From NCBI RefSeq assembly GCF_002575655.3, contig NC_053035.3, positions 91,723,322-91,787,321 of the forward strand: a DNA stretch of 64,000 bases, written 5' to 3'. The DNA comes from Aegilops tauschii subsp. strangulata. Its lineage: Eukaryota; Streptophyta; Magnoliopsida; Poales; Poaceae. Of the stretch, positions 45,390 through 55,072 are shown piece after piece. Each line of letters opens with the position of its first letter. Within the stretch, counting starts at the first letter, position 1. The notes under the pieces are model-generated. The model ran no database searches. It had not been told where the DNA came from and worked only from the letters and a program-made list of their open reading frames with translations. The translations under genes and the position numbers were made by a program.

Positions 45390-46240
45390 TTTTGTTCACT
45401 CCTTTCACGCCCATCTCTCTCGCATGCATGCTCCTTCAGGTAGCTATCACTCTCTTTTCTCCAGCTCACCCGCACGCTCACTTCATGTTTCTCCTATCCT
45501 CGCAAACATGGTCTCTCGACGTCTCCCTTGAGAAGTGTCACACTCTCCCTATCATTATACATTACACGGTTTTCATTATCTCTCACGTCTCTACTGTTCT
45601 CTGGTATCACTCGGTACCTAAGCTTTCTTTTTCACCGCCACACACACAGTCTCCACTCGTCTTTCACTTTGTCTTTCTCTCTATGGGATTCTCTCACACA
45701 CCCTATATGTCTCTACATATGACTCATACCACTAAAATTACTCTCTCTCTCTCTCTCTCTCCTGTAGACACAACATTTGTTGCGGTCTCCTTTTCCTCTC
45801 CATCCCAGACTGACATTATTCATTTGTTTACCGATCAGACAACCCCGACTACCGTCTCCTCTCTCTCTCACACAGACACACACACACAACTCCTGCTTCC
45901 ACTCCCCTTCCTGACTACCGTCTCTCTCTCACACACATAAAACTCTCGCTTTCGCACCCCGACTCGTATTTCTCTCATGAACATTTATCGACTAGCTAGC
46001 CTCTAGATAGGTTTATACACCCGCACACTCGTGCTTCCACCATCGCATACATGTCTCTATCCCGCTCCTTGTATCTATGTAGATTTTTCTTCCCTTCTTG
46101 AGACACGCCCTCTTGATCATGCACACACACACTATCGCCTCATTTTAAGCTGATACCTATCGCACACACACTCCTTGTGTCTTTGTCACACATGCACTCC
46201 GTCCTCCTCCACTCTCCCTCTCTCTCACACACACATGGGC
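45390..46240. repeat. CT/CA-rich low-complexity tract
   Basis: About 850 bp dominated by CTCTCT, CACACA and TCTCGC words, with a pure CT run at 45741-45761. Frames inside it encode Ser/Thr/His-rich low-complexity sequence and are not real genes. A similar tract in the opposite strand sense lies at 51.6-52.7 kb. Confidence 0.85.
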
Positions 46241-46251
46241 TTTTTGCAACA

Positions 46252-46690
46252 ACTAGCAAGATGCCCATGCGTTGCACGGAACATCAAGATGCATTTGTAT
46301 GAGTAGTTTATCTTGTGGGGGAAAAGGATGAACAAGGGAAGGCCTTATTTGCAAATGTGGAGAGGGGTGTGGGTATCTTTTTGCAAAATTGCCATAGTTT
46401 CCTTCCTATCTGTTAGATATAGATCGAACGGCCTATATTGCAGGATGGCAGGCACACGATCATCACCGACAATGTTTTTTATAAGAGTAGGGATAAAAAT
46501 AGAGTTGGTGATGATGGTGGGCCTGCCATCCTGCAATGTAGGTCGTCCGATTTATATCTGACGGATAGGAAGGAAAATATGGCAATTTACCCACACTCTT
46601 CACCACATTTGCAGATAAGGCCTTCCCTCGTTCATCCTTTTCTCCCACAAGATCTTGATGTTCCGTGCAACGCACGGGCATCTTGCTAGT
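46252..46690. mobile_element. Long foldback MITE with ~200 bp inverted arms
   Basis: 439 bp from ACTAGCAAGATGCCCATGCG to CGGGCATCTTGCTAGT. The two halves are near inverted repeats over most of their length: the right arm read in reverse follows the left arm closely, except that about 20 bp near the outer end of the left arm (TGCATTTGTATGAGTAGTTT) are absent on the right. The centre is ATTTTTATC/GATAAAAAT-like. A target-site duplication is not clear. Related partial copies lie at 50099-50286 and 58050-58272. Confidence 0.85.
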
Positions 46691-47504
46691 AAGAGTAGAA
46701 ATTAGACATATACCACTTCTCGAATCTTGAAACCAACAACATTCCTCCCTTATCTCATCAAAACCGCCAAAGGAATATATTTTGAGTGAAACATAACATA
46801 TTTTTAGTGATATACGTATTTCAAAACTAGACTTTTTTTCCTATCAAATCGGTGAATATGTATTAATCTACTTTGATCGTGTGGCAACGCATTGGCACAT
46901 TGCTAGTAGTTATTATAATTTTTTGGACACCAGACAAACGGTGGAGTACATATACGAAGAGAAGAGGCGCACGCACGCAGTCGGCCTCTCGCTGTCTCGC
47001 ACACATGAGTGTTACGTAAAGGCGACGTTAACAAATAAACCCTAAAACCCTAGGTGCACGATTGCTGCATTCGCGGGTACCGGGTACATGGTGGAGCACC
47101 TTTGTAGGAATAGTCAGCTCGCGTGATAATTTGATTCGTAGGAGTTGATGGTCGGGACCACAGGTGAACGACTTGGAGCGCGGTGGCTCGCCAGTTGCCA
47201 CAGATCGAGTAGCCACGTTTAAAATATCGTTTTTTAGCGGGGTTAAGAGTTCCGATTTTCAATGGCGCGTTATAAGTAGTAAGTAGTTTTTAGAACGATT
47301 GGTATGGAGCGAAAATGGAATTCATAGTACTACGTACCTCCTTGGAGTATGGTTGTATGGTTTTTTTTTGCGATGGAGGTTGTATGGGTTTATGTTGCGA
47401 GATGTTGAACCTCGTAGTTCTAGGGCAAATACTATGGTTTAGATTTAGATGCTGGTTTTCAGTAATGAAAATCGGAAGGGGAAACCCTTGTTTGATTAAA
47501 AAAA
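46691..47504. other. Unassigned DNA with a MITE-like end
   Basis: Mostly AT-rich. GGCAACGCATTGGCACATTGCTAGT at about 46881-46909 is a diverged copy of the foldback-MITE terminus, suggesting that element inserted in or next to a relative. The rest, including 47040-47240, has short open frames with no recognisable product. Confidence 0.45.
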
Positions 47505-47637
47505 CTACTACCTCCATTCTGGTTTACTAGTCCCCATCGTACTTTGGGTCAAAGTTTGTCCATGAATTTTACTTGTAAAATGTGAATGGAAAACAAGATT
47601 TTGTTATACCCAAACAAAAAAGGACTGGAGGGAGTGA
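47505..47637. mobile_element. Stowaway-type MITE
   Basis: The left end CTACCTCCATTCTGG and right end AGGACTGGAGGGAGT are imperfect inverted repeats about 130 bp apart, with the interior phrase GGTCAAAGTTTGTCCATGAA common in grass Stowaway elements. Confidence 0.7.
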
Positions 47638-48208
47638 TTGCTCTGACACGGACGCGACCTCTCATAGCGCAGGCATTGAACCGGCGCGCCGGCCAAGAGG
47701 GCCGCACTCGCTGCAGGCCCGGCTGAGCACGCCTCCTCGCCGCGTGCAACCAGCTTAAGACTGCCCCGCCTGCCTTCATTGAATCCGCGCGTGTGCCGGC
47801 AACACGTCCTTCCGCGAGCCGGCAGGCATTTTAGAACACAAAAAATGACTAAAATATAATTAATTTACGCATGGTCTTGACTTGTTGTGTTCGCATTGGT
47901 AGCAGGAACTAGTAGAGGATTTCCTTTATTTATAACTCTCCTCACATTTTTTTGGCTTTGAAGTGAATCATGGTTGTGGACATTATGTATGAATGTGCAG
48001 ATATCTGTAAACATGAGTTTGATGTGGAAGTTGAACTTGGAATGTCGGGCTTGCACATGAACTATACCATGTCCAATGCTTCGTCCGTTATTGTTTGGAA
48101 AGTAATTGCTGTTATTACATGACCCGAAAAAAACATTTTGTACCACATCAGTAGATGCACGGACATCACAACAGGCATGCTGACTGGATAAACATTTGAA
48201 CCTAGCTA
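47638..48208. other. Unassigned DNA
   Basis: A short GC-rich block (47640-47820) with ORF-like frames of no recognisable kind, then AT-rich sequence. No repeat or gene can be supported. Confidence 0.35.
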
Positions 48209-49000
48209 TTATGAAGGAAATTTTGTATTGACAACAGTTTTAGATAGCAGGAGACGCCTAGCCTGCTCTGCCTCTGCTAGCTTATTTCTGGCTTCTTCCA
48301 TCTCTTCTTTGGCTTGGGTGAAGAGAGCATCTGATTGCTCTTTTTGCTTCTTCAGGAACTCAGCTACATTCTCAAGGGCTGTTGCACGCTTTCTTTCAGC
48401 CTTTACTAATGCCACGAGGACACGAACAGCTGACGACTCCACCTGGCTTGTGTGTAATCCAGCATCATCTGGGAATTTGCACCTTGTGTCTAATCCAGCA
48501 TCATTAGGGAACTGGCACCTTGTGTGTAATCCAGCCTCATTTTGGAAACATGATCTCGAGGTTGACCATACTTCCCTCCTCGCAGGAACTGCATCTTGAC
48601 ATGAAGTTACTTCTTTTTTAGATCAATACTCAGAGCAACCTATATCCATTTAGTAGAAGCCAGATAAACAGAACTCGGAGAAGTGAATTCAAAAGGAAAA
48701 AAACAGACTACAAGGTGAGAACACCCACTTCCTACATCAAGCTAAAAACGAAAGCATTAGGACGATTAAGACTCTTCTTATTACACATCGAAGAACACCA
48801 CGCTTAAGAGAAACAGAAACTACAACATATACACATCGAAGAACATGAGGCTACACGAAAGTAATTGAAAGGGTGTTACTTACCAAAGCTCGTTTTACAG
48901 GTTCGGTGCAGCTCCTCTTTAACTTGCCACGCTCCTTGAAGATGTCCCGAATATCCCGTGTTTGGTCTTCATTGCTCCTCTGCATGTTCGCACTCGTGGT
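48209..49000 (-). pseudogene. Coiled-coil fragment of a transposon accessory gene
   Basis: The minus strand from about 48600 to 48209 encodes a helical, charged segment: VLVALVKAERKRATALENV, FLKKQKEQSDALFTQAKEE and RNKLAEAEQARRLLL, then a stop at 48209. Upstream are two to three tandem copies of a ~45 bp unit (phrases like GTGTGTAATCCAGCATCAT at 48449, 48487 and 48521). A second exon-like piece near 48990-48890 reads RSNEDQTRDIRDIFKERGKL. I recall similar text in proteins encoded by wheat CACTA elements. Which exon order it belongs to, and whether it goes with the gene at 40.4-43.1 kb, is unclear. No ATG start is visible for the coiled-coil piece. Confidence 0.4.
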
Positions 49001-49085
49001 TTTAAAATCTCAACATGGCAAGAAAAATATACTACTAGTAATACTCGTGCATCTTGTGGGCAACATTAAAGCCTCGTCTGCCATG

Positions 49086-49103
49086 TTAGAGCATCTCCAA
49101 CAG
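49086..49103. other. Possible DNA-transposon end beside the AP2/ERF gene
   Basis: TTAGAGCATCTCCAACAG is a sequence often found at ends of grass DNA transposons that carry this type of gene. The inverted partner is not visible to the right, where a foldback-MITE arm is inserted at 50099. Confidence 0.4.
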
Positions 49104-49215
49104 AATCACAACATGCGGCGCTTTAAAAAAGCGTTTACAGTGCCGAGATCGAGAAGTAGATACTAGAGAGTAGAGGATAGTTCTCAGCATAGATAGATAA
49201 AAAAAGATAATTCAA

Positions 49216-49792
49216 CTACTCCTTGTCGTCCGACTCCTCCTCGGTGATGTCCTCCTCCGACGTCTGACTGTAGGCCTGAAGATACCAATCGTCGTCGGAT
49301 TCCCAGGGCGACGCTGCTCCTAGCCTCATGTTGAATTGAGCGTCCGCTTTTCGCCTACGCTTGTCCTCGCGATAGGCGGCTAGCTCCGCCCTCCTCTTAT
49401 CCCTCTCCGCCCTCCTTTGCGCGTAGAACTCGCGCTCTTTGATGATGTCCTGCGGGAAGTGTTGGCGCCATGGCTTCCTCGTCCATCTCGGCGATGCCGA
49501 CACGGTGCTCCCGCCTCCGGTTGTCGCGATGATCCTCGTCGGTGCTAAGCCGCGGCAGAGGCGCGAGCTCCTGCGCCCGCTCCCGCGTCGGCACGTTGGG
49601 GAAGTTCAATGTTCTATGAGGCCACCGGAGGCGCCACACCGCCGCGTCGTACGCGCGGGCGGCCTCGTTGGCGGTGTCGAAATTGCCGAGGCCGAGGCGC
49701 ATCCCGCGGAACCGGATCTCGGCGGAGAAGCCGCTGGAGGGGCGCGCGCGGACGCCGCGGTATCCCCAAGTTTCCCGGCGACGCGGCGGCAT
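49216..49792 (-). pseudogene. AP2/ERF-domain gene, frameshifted
   Basis: From a real ATG at 49792 the frame encodes an AP2/ERF DNA-binding domain in the first ~65 residues: YRGVRARPSSGFSAEIRFRG, then LGNFDTANEAARAYDAAVWR and LNFPNV. AP2/ERF proteins bind GCC- or DRE-type promoter sites as transcription factors. After DEEAM (near 49465) the frame shifts. The original C-terminal part continues in another frame to 49216 with WRQHFPQDIIKEREFYAQR, a basic helix and an acidic tail (SEEDITEEESDDKE). The open frame of the shifted product ends near 49397. Single exon, GC-rich. The W usual after RP in the YRGVRxRPWG motif is Ser here. Similar genes occur as repeated copies in Triticeae genomes, so this may be a transposon-carried copy. 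Confidence 0.75.
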
Positions 49793-49799
49793 GGTGGCG

Positions 49800-50098
49800 T
49801 GGCGGCGGCGAGGCGAAAAAGAGCGGGGAGAGAGCGGTGGCGAGGCACAGAGCGGGGAGAGAGCGGTGGCAAGGCACAGAGCGGTGGGAGGGCGTTGAAT
49901 TTTATAAAGCGCGCCAGACGCCGCGCGCCAAAACTAGCGCACGCCCGGCCGCTTTTTCCCGCGCGCGCGAGACCCTTTCCCGACGTCTCTGCTATCTCTA
50001 CTCTCTTCTCTACTGTTATATTTATTTTATATTTAATATTTAATATTTATCTCTACTTCCTTTACTGTCTACTTTTTTTCTCTATACTTTTTTTTCTT
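49800..50098. other. GC-rich upstream region of the AP2/ERF gene
   Basis: On the minus strand this would be the promoter. It has a GAGCGGGGAGAGAGCGGTGGC duplication at 49829-49870 in plus reading and (A)n/(T)n patches near 50020-50090. No clear TATA box is seen at a good distance. Confidence 0.35.
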
Positions 50099-50286
50099 GC
50101 AATATAGGCCGTCTGATTTATATCTGACAGATAGGAAGGAAACAAATGGGAATTTTACAAAAAGATACCCATACCCCTCTTCAGATTTGCAAATAAGGCC
50201 TTCCCTCGTTCATCCTTTTCTCCCACAAGATAAACTACTCATACAAATGCATCTTGATGCGTGCAACGCATGGGCATCTTGCTAGT
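50099..50286 (+). mobile_element. Single arm of the foldback MITE
   Basis: Matches the right arm of the element at 46252-46690: TATAGGCCGTCTGATTTATAT, AAGGCCTTCCCTCGTTCATCC, and the terminus GGGCATCTTGCTAGT at 50286. The left arm is missing. It retains the ~20 bp (AACTACTCATACAAATGCAT) that the right arm of the first copy has lost. Confidence 0.8.
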
Positions 50287-51062
50287 TCTAAAAACCTTTC
50301 CATCTTTTGCCACACTACTGGTTGCAGATGAAAAACCTACCCAAGCACAGCGCGATACAGGAGTGACGCACAATTACAAGCTGATATTCTGTTGGACAAT
50401 GGAGGCTATAACCAATTACTTTTATGGGAACAATAGCACCCAGGAAATTTGAAGGGTAGGTATGAACAAAATTGGAACTGCACATGTACTGCTAAGTGAT
50501 TCAATACACACATTACCAATCGAGGAGGAGAACGATGGTCGTGGCGGCCTTTGTGAGTCATGGTCGGCAACGGGAGTCAGTTCATTGTCCACGACGGTGG
50601 TACTTCTGTGCTTGGCGTCGGCTTCCGGGAAGCAGATCCGAGACCGTGGAAGACGATGCCGGGGAAGAGGCTTCGTGTACGACGACGACGGTGGACCGGC
50701 TCCAGTGCGGCGTACGAGGTCGTCGATGAGGCAGATGCGCTGCGGTGGACAAGTGCGCCGATGTAAAGGGGAGGAGCACGAAGGCTGCGGTGCCGTGGAG
50801 AAGTCTATTTTGCTGTGGGGATAGAAAATGGGGAGTATTCAGGTGTACTACTCTGGGTGCCGGGGTGGGGTTGGCTGGGTAGGGTGAACCTGAAGTTACA
50901 AAAACAGCCCCCTACCAAGCGTCATCCATAGGCCTGTTCCGAAGGCTATGATGGTAACTTCCCACTGCTCGAATCAGGGTCGCGGGAGATTTTCCCGCCG
51001 ACCTCAAAATTTTGTGACACTGGACTCCCCGTGTGGCGTGTTGAGTGATTCGGCTAAGCAAC
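50287..51062. other. Unassigned DNA with a GC-rich block
   Basis: 50540-50830 is GC-rich with frames in several directions but no recognisable domain. A possible ATG frame at 50462-50824 (120 codons) has no similarity I know. The segment GGGGATAGAAAATGGGGAG follows. Composition resembles 44.2-44.6 kb. Confidence 0.35.
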
Positions 51063-51320
51063 TAGCGAGTAGTAGTAGTAAACTCTGCATATTAGGTTTG
51101 ACCGAAGTCAAACTTCCTAAAGTTTGACCAAGTTTATAGAAAAATATAAACATTTACCATAACAAATATGTATGATGTGAAAGTGCATTCAATAATGAAT
51201 CTAATGGTATTTATTTGTTATTGTATATGTTAATATTTTTTGTTATAAGCTGTCTGAGAGTTTACAAAACTTGACTTTGACCAATGCTAATACGCGGACT
51301 TAAATAAAAACAGAGGGAGT
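51063..51320. mobile_element. Stowaway-type MITE, left end degenerate
   Basis: The right end CTTAAATAAAAACAGAGGGAG, followed by TA, is a good Stowaway terminus. The left end near 51063 (AGTAGTAGTAAACTCTGCATAT) is worn. The interior AAGTTTGACCAAGTTTATAG and AACTTGACTTTGACCAATG form inverted partners. Confidence 0.75.
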
Positions 51321-51590
51321 ACACATTTGTTTTCTTAGTTTGTAGTGAACTAATCATTTGTTGAAATTGTGAAATAAATATATTAGGCTATTGACTTCGA
51401 ATGTAATGGTCTATACAATTCAATAGTTACAATCATTATCGAATCCCAAGATGTATACAAGGTCTATAGTACTTCACAACATGCTCAAACTCACATAATC
51501 CCAGTCAAATGAGAATCTAAATGCATTTCATAGTTATTACTTTGTAGGATGCAACAAAAACAACCATAACTCTACATCAGCCATTATAGA
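51321..51590. other. AT-rich spacer
   Basis: No gene, repeat or site can be supported here. Confidence 0.4.
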
Positions 51591-51599
51591 AGCAACATT

Positions 51600-52426
51600 T
51601 TGACATATCCCAATGTGTGAATGAAACATGCAGAGAGAGCTTTTGAAGATGGAGCAGATAGGGCGGGAAAGATTGTATGTATGTGGACGAGAGAGTAGGA
51701 GACAACCCTAACGAGACAGAGAGAGAGAGAGAGATAGAGAGAGAAAGAGAGAGGAAGAAGTTAGGTCTGTGAGAAAGATGGATACATGTAATATACATGA
51801 GATGTGTGTGCATCTGGATTCTGTATACGTGGAAGGAGAAGAGACAGCATGTTTGATGAGAGAGCTGGAAAAACATGGACGAGAGGGGAAGGATCTCGTG
51901 GGTTGAGGGATTGACAATTTTGTGCGGGGGGGGAGAGGGATTGGTAATTTTGTGCAAGAGAGAGAGAGAGAGAGGGTGGGGGAGGAGTCAGTCAGCCGTC
52001 GTCACATCACCCTGCTTCCAAATGACCCTGCATTCTCTAGCGCGGTGTGGTCGCCGTCTTTGATCTGCTCGATGCCCTCTTTGAAGATTGAGGTGTTGTG
52101 CATGTTGGGGTGCAAAAAAGCACAAGCGAGAGTGGTCGTCGTATAACCTTGGATGGGGATGAATTGTGTGCTCGGGGGAGTGTGTGTGTGTGTGTGTTGT
52201 GCTGTGTGTGTCTCTGTGTGTGTGTGTGTGTGTCAGATATTGAGAGAAAACAAACCTAAGGAGAGAAATGGGTATTCACGAAGAGATTGTGCGGGCCTTG
52301 AGGTGGGCAGGGGCCGGGTGAGGGTGTCAAAATGTGCGCGTTGATGCATGTGTTGCATGCGACCATGCGAGGGACGGACGAATCGAGAGAGATGGTTTTT
52401 GTGTTACGGATGCTCCTCTCTCGGTC

Positions 52427-52473
<47 letters not shown>

Positions 52474-52680
52474 AGTAAACTAGAAGACCGTTCTCTCATG
52501 TATACACAATGTATCGGCATCTGTCTATGTCTCACTCATGCATGATCATTTGCACATTCACACCTCTCTATGTCTGTATCACACGCACACCGTCTCCACA
52601 TTGCCCTTCCGCCACAACACACATATGGACACATACACACGTTCTCTCTCAGTCACACACACAAAATCAGTATTAAAAAA
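51600..52680. repeat. GA/GT-rich then CT/CA-rich low-complexity tract
   Basis: 51690-52260 is rich in GAGAGA and GTGTGT words on the plus strand (GT runs at 52188-52234; GA run at 51956-51975). 52420-52680 is rich in CTCTCT and CACACA. Frames in it encode Ser- or Val/Cys-rich low-complexity strings and are rejected as genes. It is a strand-flipped counterpart of 45.4-46.2 kb. Confidence 0.85.
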
Positions 52681-53455
52681 CTAGGGCGCACCTAAAACGT
52701 CCAAATCCAAATAAACACGAACTGGAGCTAAATTCAAATATATGGAAATATTGCAGCGTCAAGAACTTTCATAGGAAAAAAAGTTGAGTAATATTCGAGG
52801 ATTGTTTTCACACACACAAAAAGGTTCGGTGGATGTCCTTCGAGCGCGACACGGTGACGCACCATTCGATCGACCGCGCGGCCGCGGTTCACGCGCTTGC
52901 ACAGGATTCCGTATCATGACTGTGGTACTAACTAATAAAAGCGCTGCCTAAGTCTAATGTTTACGTGTACTAGTACGGTTTTCTTTTAAGTTTGACCAAC
53001 CTTATATATAAAACTAAAGTAAGCTCCCACACGCACACTCATCAATATGCCGCCGCCGCCGTTGCGCATGCCGGCGCCCGCCTGCTCCGGCCAACAATTT
53101 CTCGCCCATCACCGCCGTGTCGCCGCCATCCCTGTGCCATGAAGCCGAAGGCTCGCCCGCTCACGTTGTTTGCAGTCCCTCCTCGCGATGCCGCCGTGCT
53201 GCCAAGCACGCGAGCAGCTGGTGGAGCCGCATCTATGCACGCAGCGTATGAAGAGGAGGACGAGCGCGTGCTCCAGCACGCCAGCGAGGAGGAACTAGCG
53301 TGTCATTGTCGTCTCCGCCCACGCGGAGGAGGCGTGCATGGTGGCTGTCGCGGCGGAAGCCGGTCGCGCGCGCGTCGAGCCCGCAAACCAGGTGCGGACG
53401 CGGAATCTACCTTCGAGACCTTGAATGCCACGTGGATCCTGCAATCTGAAGGAGC
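52681..53455. other. Unassigned DNA with a possible short gene
   Basis: 52681-53030 is AT-rich. 53030-53455 is GC-rich; a frame from 52992 to 53480 (162 codons, Ala/Arg-rich) is open, and an ATG in the frame lies at 53141. ACCTTATATATAAAAC near 52999 is TATA-like. No domain is recognisable, so I do not call a gene. Confidence 0.35.
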
Positions 53456-53585
53456 AATTTGGGTCAGTCGACTCATGTGAGCCGTTTGATGCAACATGGA
53501 TGGCTAGAAGGGCTTCTTCCACCTCTTCTGCCGTCTTGTTCCTTTGCTCCGTCGAACTTCTTTCACAAATCGACTGACCCAAATT
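53456..53585. repeat. Perfect 16 bp inverted repeat, 98 bp loop
   Basis: AATTTGGGTCAGTCGA at 53456-53471 and its exact reverse complement at 53570-53585. The same arm in the right-hand orientation (TCGACTGACCCAAT) also appears at 43969. Likely the ends of a small DNA transposon. Confidence 0.7.
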
Positions 53586-53832
53586 ATACTACTAGTACGA
53601 ACGTATTAAGTACAGTAGGAACACGAAGATACGAGCAGTTGTACCAACTGCAAGAAGAACAGTAGTAAGACATAGTACTAGTACTACTGTACGTACTAAA
53701 GAGTTCAAATAACGAGAAAGAACATAAACATAGTTCTGCTGGGGCCTCAGCACAACACACCCTTTAAAATAAACTAAGCAACTAGTCCGCTTGACACTGC
53801 AGTAGAACCAGCATGAGCGACGGCACTGCCAC

Positions 53833-54555
53833 CTACTCGGAGTCCGAGTCCACGTCCTCGACTTCGTCCTCGTCCCTCTTCCTCTTCCTCTTCGCCGATG
53901 CTTCTTTGCTTGAACCGGACACTGGGCTCTGCTTCTTCATCCAACCCTTGTAGATATTTAAACAAAGGTAGGCATCCATTGCTGCGTACAGGATGTGATC
54001 TTCATCTAATGTCTTCGACTCCCATGCATGATGAAACTCATGATGAGGTTTCTTCAGTTTAGCGTACGAAGGATCAATCATGGCTGCTGCCAGGGTCAGC
54101 ATTGAAGGTTGAGAGGAGGACACCAGGCTTGCCTTCTGGAGATCGAAGGGCTAGCCTACAATGAGACCTATCCGACGCAGGACATCCCTGTCGTTCTTAA
54201 AGCCTACAGTAACGAATTTCACTCTTTTGTCCTTGAGGAAGTTCTTAAAATCCTGGCACTCAACGTCGGCATGGCATATGTGGTAGACCAAGCAAATGTT
54301 ATGTATGCAAACCTGGATCACAGCGGGCTTCTTCCTCTCTTCGTCCTTTAGATCCTTCTCTCGTCCCAGGACTGTGGTGTACTCAACATCTAGCCCAGCG
54401 ACCCACTCATCCGTTGAACTGTTGAACATGCGTAGGAAGCGAGCAAGCCATGCTTTCACCGTCTCGGATCCACGTGTGTAGATGACGATGAACTGATCAC
54501 CGGTGATGGCTCTAACCTGGTACTCAGCGGCGACCATGGAGATTTGGGAGGCCAT
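53833..54555 (-). pseudogene. DEDD 3'-5' exonuclease gene (WRN-exo-like), one in-frame stop
   Basis: From a real ATG at 54555 a single exon of 240 codons reads to a stop at 53833, interrupted only by TAG at 54151-54153 (codon 135). Exonuclease motifs: Exo I DVEYTTV (D-x-E, residues ~54-60), Exo II region FVTVGFKNDRDVL (~116-128), and Exo III YAAMDAYLCLN after the stop (~195-205). The C-terminus is basic then acidic (KRKRKRDEDEVEDVDSDSE). The family removes nucleotides from 3' ends of DNA or RNA using two metal ions; plant members are nuclear. The stop removes Exo III, so the 134-residue product should be inactive. The frame after the stop is otherwise clean. A 5' leader has no clear TATA box. 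Members of this family occur as many copies in cereals; the stop makes this a likely pseudogene or a null allele. Confidence 0.8.
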
Positions 54556-55013
54556 GGATTTTGGAGGAGGGTTAGGAGAAGTTGAACTATTGTACCTCGC
54601 AAAAAAAACTGGGAGCGAACTAATGTGAAAGGACGGGACAACTGGGAGCGAACTGTTGCAAGGTAGAAGACGGGGACGAGTAGGGCGTGCGAACGGCGTG
54701 GGGTTGCTGGCTTGCCCGGTGGATAAACGGCTGCAAGCCCCCAAAGAGTTCTCGAGAACTATGCGGGACCCACTAGATGTCATGTCTACTAGACCCATAT
54801 CGTAGGCCTGACGGTATAGCTTCTGCCTGTTCGCATGCCATGCCGGCGCGTGGATGTAACTTCACTTAATTCCGTCAAACGTCGCGCCTCCCACGACCTT
54901 CGCCTCCCTCGCGCGGTCGCGCCCTTTGAGACTTCGACCGGCTATAAATGAGCAATTTTTTTTGCCTTTTTTTTAGACAAGCAATTTTTTTTGCCTACTC
55001 CGCATGCATGATA

Positions 55014-55072
55014 CTCCCTCTGGTCCTTTTTACTCCCGTCAACCGTTTGCAAAGTGTTTGACCAAATTTATA
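55014..55072. mobile_element. Stowaway-type MITE, left end, cut by a LINE
   Basis: CTCCCTCTGGTCCTTTTTACTCC follows TA at 55012-55013. Then CAAAGTGTTTGACCAAATTTATAC, and a T run that is the poly(A) tail of a LINE. The right end is not clearly found. Confidence 0.65.

Noticed and set aside
45392..45940. 182-codon frame rich in Ser, Thr and His
   Set aside because: It lies in a CT/CA low-complexity tract; there is no sign of a protein domain.
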